Shown in pieces: positions 56,709 to 64,000 of a DNA stretch of 64,000 nucleotides. Every line of letters starts with the position of its first letter. Within the stretch, counting starts at the first letter, position 1. Source of the DNA: an uncultured Armatimonadota bacterium (GTDB lineage: Bacteria; Armatimonadota; Armatimonadia; Armatimonadales; Armatimonadaceae). The notes under the pieces were generated by a model. That model saw only the letters and a list, made by a program, of their open reading frames with translations, ran no database searches and was not told the origin of the DNA. The translations under genes were made by a program, and so were the position numbers. Where the stretch lies: NCBI GenBank assembly GCA_903910385.1, contig CAIVZM010000055.1, forward strand, positions 1 to 64,000, in the 5' to 3' direction.

Positions 56709-56930
56709 CTTATCGTCTGGAACCAGTACGCGGCGGATTACATTCAGCGCCAGAACGGAATCAGGGATAGGGCGAGACGCGCTAATGAGAGCGATGAAAT
56801 CGAACGACTTCTCCGAGAAGGGTAGCGCTCAGGCATCGGCTACTTGCGAACGGGATCAGGCGATTATCGCCCGTGCGCGTTCAATCCAGACGGTGAAGGG
56901 AATTGCATTCTCTCGTTCCATCGGGCGTGA
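56709..56930 (+). pseudogene. Possible decayed gene fragment
   Basis: In one plus-strand frame, two coding-like pieces are separated by a TAG at 56823: LIVWNQYAADYIQRQNG... ending ESDEIERLLREG, then SGIGYLRTGSGDYRPCAFNP and on to FHRA at the TGA at 56928. Neither piece has a start or ribosome site. Charge and residue pattern look like a real protein, but the family is not recognised. A nonsense-disrupted remnant is likely, though chance is possible. Confidence 0.35.
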
Positions 56931-56948
56931 TTCGATTCCTGACGCTTT

Positions 56949-57359
56949 CTAACCTGATTGAGGGCCGACGGGGGGATCGCCTTCGGCTTTCAGTGCTTCA
57001 TATTCCGATTCGGTGAACAGGCGGGAACGGATGAGGAAGCGGATTCCTTCGGGGGCTTCGACGGAAAATCCGCTGCCACGTCCGGGCACGACATCCACGG
57101 TCAGGTGGGTATGGCGCCAGTATTCAAATTGCGGGCCGCTCATGTAGAACGGGCAATTCGCCACTTCCCCCAGATAAACATCGCGTGATCCGATACGGAA
57201 CTCGCCCTGCGGATAGCACATCGGCGAACTGCCATCGCAACAACCGCCGGATTGATGAAACATCAGCGGTCCATGCATTTGCCAGAGTTTCACGATCCAT
57301 GCTTCCGCTTCCGGCGTGACAGTGACGCGTTCCGTTCGGGTGGTAATTGGCATCATCAT
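56949..57359 (-). CDS. DUF779 family protein
   Basis: A 136-residue DUF779 protein from the ATG 57359, one of three consecutive ATGs (57353, 57356, 57359). TPEAEAWIVKLWQMHGPLMF, then the Cys-rich QSGGCCDGSSPMCYPQGEF and WRHTHLTVDVVPGRG are the family core; the cysteines and histidine suggest metal binding. DUF779 genes often sit beside an aldehyde dehydrogenase, as here, 45 bases after its stop. The function is unknown. Confidence 0.85.
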   Translation of the reverse strand: MMMPITTRTERVTVTPEAEAWIVKLWQMHGPLMFHQSGGCCDGSSPMCYPQGEFRIGSRDVYLGEVANCPFYMSGPQFEYWRHTHLTVDVVPGRGSGFSVEAPEGIRFLIRSRLFTESEYEALKAEGDPPVGPQSG

Positions 57360-57404
57360 TATTATCCGGAGCCGATGCACACTGTGCATCGGCCCCACAA
57401 TTCA

Positions 57405-58925
<1,521 letters not shown>

Positions 58926-59214
58926 CGTTGTTTCCTTAATCTAAGGGCAATCTTTAGACACAAATAGCGCAAATGGCTATCCTGAAGTCGTCAACGCCGG
59001 GTCAGACAAAGAAACAACGAAAGCGGAGTTAGCCAGTACTACAGATTCCCACGACATCGATGGCGGAAACGCGCCGCTTTGCGGTTCCTGTGCGCCCTAT
59101 CCGGCGGATACGAGGCTCATCCTTCAAATACCCGGAAATCCTGTCCCTCGTTCCCGTTTGTTCGTTAGGAATTGACTTTCACGAAGCTCCGGCATCGTGG
59201 AGGCAGCAGGAAGA

Positions 59215-60579
59215 CTACTTGACCGGCTTCTTCGGGGGGTCTTGCGCGGCTGCCCAGGTTTCCCAACCATCCCTGGTGATCGTCATACCGTCACTGTTCA
59301 GGGAGGCGATAAGCCGTGAACCGTCCGTGTAGAGGTCGGTGATGGATTTTTCCGCCGTCATTCGGTAGTGGCGCACTGGAAACGTGGAATTACCGATCTC
59401 CGCTGTTGTGTCTGTGAGACGTTCGAGCGTAAAGGAATTGTCCTGTAACAAGCCTGCAATCTTCTGGGGCGCTTCCCCTTTTCGTTTCTCGCCCGGACTC
59501 ATCCCGCCGAATGAGGCGTTATCGTTTTCCCAGAGCGCAGTCACCAGCCAGTATGGGGCAAACCAGGGACGCCCGGTGTCGTAGGTCTGATCTTCCGGGG
59601 CCGCTTCGCTCAGAATGTATTGCAATTGATTGCCATAAATATTGGCGATAAAAGGACGACCCCGGGAGGACGATTGAAAATGCGTCGCCTGATAATCGAG
59701 TCCAGCTCGGGCGCTGCTGACGACATTTTCATTCAGGTATAAAGTGACATCATACCTATCATTGGTGCGTTCCGCTTTGATGGAAGCTGTCAGGCGGTCG
59801 GTGGGGAGGAATATCTGAGCGATAATCCGCTTGCCTTCTTCCCGCTTCGCAGGACCGCGTAGCCGGAACGGCAGACCAAAGAGGGGAGAATCGCAACGTA
59901 GAATCTCGCCCAGAGGCCCGATGTAGAGATCGCCTTTCTGGGGCGTTGCGCCCAGATGAGGAACCGACGCCTCAAAGCGCAACTTTCGCGCCTCGAATTT
60001 ACCGTCCGCCAGTGTGATTGTTTCTTTGCCGTTCGCCGTCAGCTTCAAAGTAGTGATCTCAATCGGCTTCCATCCATAATCGACCAGAAGCGCGAAGTTC
60101 TGTTCGCCTCCTTTTTCCCATTGGTATAATCGTCCCAGAAAGATTTGAGCGGTCAGGTTGGTGACCAGGGGAGCGCCGAAGGGGAGCGTTTTCCGCTCTT
60201 CTGGAATGGAGACCCGGAATACGCCATCCGGCATTCGTCGCCCCTCGAACGCAATCAGGGATGTATTATCGGCGCCAAAAGAAAGTCGGGCGAGCGTCGG
60301 AATGCCGTTGGGGTCTTTCACAATGCTGGCATCCAGAATAAAATCCGATTTCTTCGATTTATCAGTTGCGAGCGGGGAAACCGGGGTGTTGAAGATACGC
60401 GCGATCTGCGGTCCGCGCAGTCCGGTCCTTGCCTGAATCTGTAAGTGGACAGTCTGCTTTCCGGGCAAGACGAGGGTATAGGTCGGTTCCGGCGCCTGTG
60501 CGCGAATTTGACCGGAGCCTGTCAGGAGCGTTACGAAGATCGCACGCATGCATACATTCCAGATACGGCAGCATTTCAT
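59215..60579 (-). CDS. Exported protein of unknown function
   Basis: A 454-residue exported protein with a signal peptide (VCMRAIFVTLLTGSGQIRAQA), from the ATG at 60579; 60549 would keep the same cleavage. The mature portion is rich in beta structure: TYTLVLPGKQTVHLQIQA, EITTLKLTANGKETITLADG, YLNENVVSSARAGLDY and YRMTAEKSITDLYTDG. No family was recognised. It may be an extracellular binding or beta-sandwich protein. It lies alone, with no operon partner seen. Confidence 0.65.
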   Translation of the reverse strand: MKCCRIWNVCMRAIFVTLLTGSGQIRAQAPEPTYTLVLPGKQTVHLQIQARTGLRGPQIARIFNTPVSPLATDKSKKSDFILDASIVKDPNGIPTLARLSFGADNTSLIAFEGRRMPDGVFRVSIPEERKTLPFGAPLVTNLTAQIFLGRLYQWEKGGEQNFALLVDYGWKPIEITTLKLTANGKETITLADGKFEARKLRFEASVPHLGATPQKGDLYIGPLGEILRCDSPLFGLPFRLRGPAKREEGKRIIAQIFLPTDRLTASIKAERTNDRYDVTLYLNENVVSSARAGLDYQATHFQSSSRGRPFIANIYGNQLQYILSEAAPEDQTYDTGRPWFAPYWLVTALWENDNASFGGMSPGEKRKGEAPQKIAGLLQDNSFTLERLTDTTAEIGNSTFPVRHYRMTAEKSITDLYTDGSRLIASLNSDGMTITRDGWETWAAAQDPPKKPVK

Positions 60580-60726
60580 GTCCCTATTATAACTCAAATC
60601 CTGTTACGCTCGTTTCTCCCCGGTATATACCGGTATATAATGGACAAATCATCTGTCGATTCTCTCGGTGAGTGGGTGACCTATCTGTCTTCAGAGTCGG
60701 CGTGCTGAAATGAAGAAGATTACTAT

Positions 60727-60838
60727 GGTTTTACGCTCGGCAAACTGGCGATCAAATTGACTTATCCGAAACACCCATCGTACAACAGCGCCGTCGCCGT
60801 TCAGGAACTCTTGGGTGACAAATTCGGCGAGATATCCA
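60727..60838 (+). pseudogene. N-terminal remnant of a manganese catalase
   Basis: In one frame the sequence reads GFTLGKLAIKLTYPKHPSYN, then SAVAVQELLGDKFGEISTI, before leaving homology at about 60838. The pattern (KLxIxLPxPKHPDPNAAxAVQELLGGKFGEMST) is the N-terminus of a dimanganese catalase, including the first metal-ligating Glu of the helix. No ATG is in frame; the frame begins after a TGA at 60706. The other 85-90% of the gene is gone, the fragment being directly joined to the Uma2 remnant on the other strand. Confidence 0.7.
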
Positions 60839-60992
60839 CCATCATAATGATATCCCCTTCGATCAATTCATAGCCCTTCTCCGGGAGCAATCCCATCATG
60901 GACAGGCTTTCGAACTGTTTAACGTTCCTGCGGATTCGCGGCAACGGTGCGGGCGGCATCGTACGGGTGGGCGGTTTAATCACCTGCGGCAT
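60801..60992 (-). pseudogene. N-terminal remnant of a Uma2-family endonuclease-like gene
   Basis: A 63-codon frame from the ATG at 60992. The recognisable part is IRRNVKQFESLSMMGLLP, then EKGYELIEGDIIMM, which is the N-terminus of Uma2 (DUF820) proteins. After about 60838 the frame is the antisense of the manganese catalase remnant and loses homology (ending DISPNLSPKSS). Intact members have about 180-200 residues, so this is truncated. The proline-rich beginning is typical of these proteins. Confidence 0.65.
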
Positions 60993-61129
60993 CGGCGTTT
61001 CCTTCTCAAAACAATAAGAGGCGGATGGCTTTCTCTCCTACCTTATTATCCTTATATCCGCACGCGTCCCCGATTCAACTGCCCTGACAGATCGCAGCAA
61101 ACGGTATACTGCTTTACAGGAGAAATGGA

Positions 61130-61423
61130 ATGAGCGAGAACCTGACGACGGAGATGGTGGGCGGAGAACCGTATAGTTACGTCCCGCTCGGTGATTATGT
61201 GGTGCGGGCGGTCGGGGTATGTAACGGACGCCCGACGTTCAAGTACACGCGGGTTGAAATCGCAGGCGTGATGGACCGCCTCGCGGACGGCGAGAGCGTG
61301 GACGAGATTGCGCGAGGCTTCGACGGCTACATCACCCGCGAGGCGATTGTCGAGGCGGTCAACATCGCCAGTCGCTTTTTCTCCTCTATGTCGCAGCGGG
61401 AGTTGCCGATCGCCGTGCCATGA
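61130..61423 (+). CDS. DUF433-family antitoxin-like protein
   Basis: A 97-residue protein with a DUF433 domain: VRAVGVCNGRPTFKYTRVEI and VMDRLADGESVDEIARGF, then ITREAIVEAVNIASRFF. The fold is a small helix-turn-helix-like antitoxin found beside PIN-like toxins. AGGAG (61118-61122) is 7 bases before the ATG, and a CTGACA-N15-TATACT lies just upstream as a possible promoter. The stop overlaps the next start by ATGA. Confidence 0.85.
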   Translation: MSENLTTEMVGGEPYSYVPLGDYVVRAVGVCNGRPTFKYTRVEIAGVMDRLADGESVDEIARGFDGYITREAIVEAVNIASRFFSSMSQRELPIAVP

Positions 61424-61827
61424 TCGTTCTGGATGAGCAGTTGTTAGGCCGGGGCGTGGAGGAGCCAATTGCCGCGTGGTATCCGGGCAAGGTCGTTTTC
61501 GTCAAGGAACTGAGGACCGGCACAGTCATCAAGGATGAGGCGATCCCGTCCCTGCTGGCGCAGGAAACCGAGCCCACATTCGTGACCATCAACGAGAGCG
61601 ATTTCTGGCAGGTTTTCCCCCCGGGTGAGCGTTATTGCATCGTCTGTTTCGCCCTGTCGAGCGGTCAGGTTAAACTTATTCCGGTATTGTTGCAGCGCCT
61701 GTTCCGCCACCGACAGTTCGACACGAAGGCGAAACGTGCGGGGCGCGTGGTGCGTATCACCGCGTCGGGCGTCGCACACTTTTACGAGAAACAGAACTCC
61801 GCCGTACGACCGATAGACGGTTTCTGA
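61420..61827 (+). CDS. DUF5615 PIN-like toxin
   Basis: A 135-residue PIN-like protein. The acidic sites include the early LDEQLLG, the KDEAIPSLLAQ middle and VTINESDFW, giving the D/E residues expected of the PIN nuclease core. DUF5615 and DUF433 are known to pair as toxin and antitoxin. Here they overlap by ATGA. It is longer at the C-terminus than minimal DUF5615 proteins. A terminator hairpin follows. Toxicity is inference. Confidence 0.8.
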   Translation: MIVLDEQLLGRGVEEPIAAWYPGKVVFVKELRTGTVIKDEAIPSLLAQETEPTFVTINESDFWQVFPPGERYCIVCFALSSGQVKLIPVLLQRLFRHRQFDTKAKRAGRVVRITASGVAHFYEKQNSAVRPIDGF

Positions 61828-61833
61828 AGATAA

Positions 61834-61862
61834 AAGGGCCGGTGGGAACTCCCTCCGGCCTT
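61834..61862 (+). terminator. Terminator after the DUF433/DUF5615 pair
   Basis: A GC-rich stem AAGGGCCGGTGGG with CCCTCCGGCCTT (one bulge and one mismatch) around a 4-base loop, followed by TTAATTT. It begins 7 bases after the toxin-like stop. Confidence 0.75.
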
Positions 61863-61973
61863 AATTTCAGACGAAGGGAACCGAAAAGCGGCAGGTGGCA
61901 GATGGTCTCTTCAAAATCTCTTCTTGATCTGTCTCCCCCGTTTATCGCTTATTATGGTTCAGAGGCAGACAAT

Positions 61974-61998
61974 CCCGGCGGGCGTCATGCCCGCCGGG
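61974..61998 (-). terminator. Terminator-like hairpin after the sugar isomerase
   Basis: A perfect 10-bp stem CCCGGCGGGC with GCCCGCCGGG and a 5-base loop, 24 bases past the minus-strand isomerase stop. No strong T run follows. Confidence 0.6.
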
Positions 61999-62021
61999 TT
62001 GATAAACGTCCGTGTTTAATG

Positions 62022-63023
62022 TCAGTCTTTTGCCCAGAACATCGGGCCGGGCTTCTCGGCGATGACGCTACGCTTGAGAACGTCGAGGGCTTTGTACAGA
62101 CCTTCGCGGGTGGACATCATGCCGTCTTCATGCTCGATGGAAAGGACGTTGTCGTAGCCGAGGACGCGCAGAGTGGAGACGAAATCCTTCCACCAGGATT
62201 CATCATGACCGTAACCGACAGAGCGGAATACCCACGAACGCTGGGCGATATCGCCATAGGATTTGGTATCCAGATTGCCGTTGACTCCGGCGTTGATCGG
62301 GTCGATTTTGGTGTCCTTGGCATGGACATGGAACAACGCGCCCGCCTCGCCGATGGCGCGGACAGCGGCGATGGGGTCGATGCCCTGCCACCAGAGGTGC
62401 GAGGGGTCAAAGTTTGCCCCGATACGGTCGCCCGCCGCTTTGCGCAGACGAAGCAACGTATCCGGGTTATAGACCAGGAAGCCGGGGTGCATTTCGATAG
62501 CGAAGACCGTGTTGTGCGCTCGGAGGAAACGGTTCTGTTGACGCCAGTACCGTCCGGCGATCTTCCATTGATAATCCAGAATTTCCCGGTACTCATCCGG
62601 CCAGGCGCAGGTGACCCAGTTCGGGTTTTTGGCGCGGGGGCCGTCGCCGGGACAACCAGAAAATCCGTTGACGGTTGCAGTTGGCATAATCCCGTCGCCC
62701 GCTAATTTTTCCGCCAGAAGAACGGCGTTCTCGAACGCTTCATGATGCTCGTAGGCGATTTTCTTGTTGGGATGCAGCGGGTTGCCGTGTACGGAAACGG
62801 CGGAGATGATCAATCCCCGGTCAGAGACCGCTTTTACCAGTTTCTTGCGTTGGGCATCGTCTTTATGTAATGCTTCGATGCCGCCCATGTCGTCTAAATG
62901 GCGCGATCCGGGGTAAGCGCCGCCGCCGAGTTCCACCGATTCAATGCCGGCCTCCTTGATGAAATCAAGCGCCTCTTCGATGGGGCGGTCATGAAAGAGG
63001 GCCGTGAAAATCCCGATCTTCAT
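62022..63023 (-). CDS. Sugar phosphate isomerase/epimerase (TIM barrel)
   Basis: A 333-residue xylose-isomerase-like TIM barrel, from the ATG at 63023 (MKIGIFTALF) with AAGGA about ten bases upstream. IKEAGIESVELGGGAYPG, VFAIEMHPGFLVYN, IGANFDPSHLWWQGIDP, LFHVHAKDTKID and LSIEHEDGMMSTREG supply the metal ligands. The family includes inosose isomerases, hydroxypyruvate isomerases and hexose epimerases. The substrate is unknown. It is distinct from the 31 kb member, and the two share only family motifs. Confidence 0.85.
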   Translation of the reverse strand: MKIGIFTALFHDRPIEEALDFIKEAGIESVELGGGAYPGSRHLDDMGGIEALHKDDAQRKKLVKAVSDRGLIISAVSVHGNPLHPNKKIAYEHHEAFENAVLLAEKLAGDGIMPTATVNGFSGCPGDGPRAKNPNWVTCAWPDEYREILDYQWKIAGRYWRQQNRFLRAHNTVFAIEMHPGFLVYNPDTLLRLRKAAGDRIGANFDPSHLWWQGIDPIAAVRAIGEAGALFHVHAKDTKIDPINAGVNGNLDTKSYGDIAQRSWVFRSVGYGHDESWWKDFVSTLRVLGYDNVLSIEHEDGMMSTREGLYKALDVLKRSVIAEKPGPMFWAKD

Positions 63024-63186
63024 AGTCGGACAATCCTTTTTGGGCTGACAGGAGATCGCATCAGCCATAAATCACAGGTTGTACGGCGTGACGCTGGTTT
63101 TATACTGAGGAAACCCTGCCCGCCGCCTTCGCCATTGTAACAGAAAGAAGGATTCCCTGTAAACCGCAAAATACGTCAAAAGAGGG

Positions 63187-63214
63187 TTGAAAAAGCTCTT
63201 TTTTGGCTTATAAT
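63187..63214 (+). promoter_or_regulatory. Promoter for the GT4 gene
   Basis: -35 TTGAAA (63187-63192), 16-base spacer, -10 TATAAT (63209-63214). Transcription would start near 63221, one base before the ATG at 63222, so the mRNA is probably leaderless. Confidence 0.7.
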
Positions 63215-63221
63215 AGCCGGA

Positions 63222-64000
63222 ATGCCCACCAAATCCGCGTTTTCGCGCCCTCTGCGAATTTCGCATGTCATTAGCGGTCTGAACGTCGGCGGCGCGGAAA
63301 CTATGCTGACGCGGTTGGTCGAGTGGACGGATCGGGAAAAGTTCCTTCCTGAAGTCATTTCCCTGACCGATGCCGGGGCGCTTTCGGGACGGATCATGGC
63401 ATCAGGGATTCCCGTTCATGCTCTGGGGATGCGCCGGGGCGTCCCCGACCCTGCCGGAATCCTGCGATTAGCGCAACGCTTTCGGCAAAACCCACCGGAT
63501 ATCGTGCAGACATGGCTCTACCATGGCGACCTGATCGGTGGACTTGCGGCGCGTCTGGCGGGAATCAAGAATATTTTCTGGTGCATCCAGAACTCGGATT
63601 TGTCTGTACAGGGCTCTCGTCGAACGACTATCGCCACGGCGAAACTCTGCGCTCGACTGTCTCGCTCCGTGCCGCAAAAAATCGTCTGCGTTTCCGAGCG
63701 GGCGAAAGCGATTCATGTGTCGCTGGGGTATGACGCTTCCCGATTCGTCCTGATTCCGAACGGCGCGGATACCGATCAGTTTCATCCGAACGCGGAAGCG
63801 CGAGCGCAATGCCGTACGGAATGGGGCATTCCGGAGACGACTCCGGTTATCGGGATGGCGGCGCGGTATGACCCGCAAAAGGATTATCCAACCTTTCTGG
63901 CGGCGGCGGCATTGCTGAAAGCGGATCATCCGGAAGTGCGTTTCGTACTCTGTGGCTCCGGCGTAACTTCAGAGAATTCGGAACTCGTCGGGGCGATTCG
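63222..64000 (+). CDS. GT4-family glycosyltransferase (partial)
   Basis: The first 259 residues of a GT-B glycosyltransferase, cut by the window end. ISHVISGLNVGGAETMLTRL is the N-terminal Gly-rich donor-domain start, then DIVQTWLYHGDLIGGLAARLAG, VCVSERAKAIHVSLGYD and LIPNGADTDQFHP, which mark the junction to the C-terminal domain that begins with VIGMAARYDPQKDYPTFLAAA. Such enzymes add sugars in capsule, O-antigen or exopolysaccharide assembly. The ATG at 63222 is one base past the predicted transcription start. Confidence 0.88.
   Translation, partial: MPTKSAFSRPLRISHVISGLNVGGAETMLTRLVEWTDREKFLPEVISLTDAGALSGRIMASGIPVHALGMRRGVPDPAGILRLAQRFRQNPPDIVQTWLYHGDLIGGLAARLAGIKNIFWCIQNSDLSVQGSRRTTIATAKLCARLSRSVPQKIVCVSERAKAIHVSLGYDASRFVLIPNGADTDQFHPNAEARAQCRTEWGIPETTPVIGMAARYDPQKDYPTFLAAAALLKADHPEVRFVLCGSGVTSENSELVGAI

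Noticed and set aside
61842-62705. 287-codon plus-strand open frame
   Set aside because: Antisense to the clear sugar isomerase at 62022-63023.

Overview
The window looks like a chromosomal segment of a diderm (outer-membrane-bearing) free-living bacterium of roughly 55% GC. It encodes a predicted outer-membrane beta-barrel, several lipobox or signal-peptide proteins, lipB, an endonuclease-type mutL and a membrane-anchored YvcK. The mixture of Gfo/Idh/MocA oxidoreductases, sugar-phosphate isomerases, a Uma2 remnant, a rapZ-yvcK pair and long secreted proteins of unknown family suggests Armatimonadota or a related phylum; this is inference. No rRNA, tRNA, CRISPR array, transposase or prophage was recognised.

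Layout. 1-6.2 kb (+): formylglycine-generating enzyme, ribokinase, then a tight yvlD-rapZ-yvcK run and an aldo/keto reductase ending at a strong terminator. 6.3-12.7 kb: mutL (-), a frameshifted secreted-protein gene with a repeat-containing leader, a large secreted protein, a Gfo/Idh/MocA oxidoreductase and a thioredoxin-fold protein. 13.4-17.5 kb (+): a metal operon with a DtxR/MntR-type regulator, a ferritin-VIT1 fusion, an outer-membrane barrel and an NRAMP transporter, driven by a near-consensus promoter overlapping a 29-bp palindrome; terC follows on the other strand. 18.8-33.4 kb: housekeeping and catabolic genes (orphan trpA, glutaminase, short-chain dehydrogenase, kynureninase plus kynurenine formamidase, orphan leuC, aldo/keto reductase, sugar isomerase, a cytosolic PAS histidine kinase).

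33.5-42.2 kb: a deacetylase-phosphodiester glycosidase fusion, a YdeI remnant, RidA, two large GT-C-like membrane proteins, lipB, and a YHYH lipoprotein followed by an EF-hand protein. 42.3-51.3 kb (-): parB, csoR-copA with a textbook operator, a PemK/MazF-like gene coupled to an acyltransferase, a CrtC/AttH-like lipocalin protein and recQ. 51.4-56.2 kb (-): a surface-sugar cluster (membrane glycosyltransferase, GT2, two tyvelose-epimerase-like genes) behind an AT-rich consensus promoter. 56.2-64 kb: decayed sequence, DUF779 plus aldehyde dehydrogenase, a secreted protein, a scar where a truncated manganese catalase meets a truncated Uma2 gene, a DUF433/DUF5615 toxin-antitoxin-like pair, a sugar-phosphate isomerase and the start of a GT4 glycosyltransferase cut by the window end.

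The observations most worth checking are the metal operon with its operator and three-fold stop/start repeat, LipB lacking its catalytic lysine, the manganese catalase/Uma2 scar, and the coupled PemK-like gene without an antitoxin.
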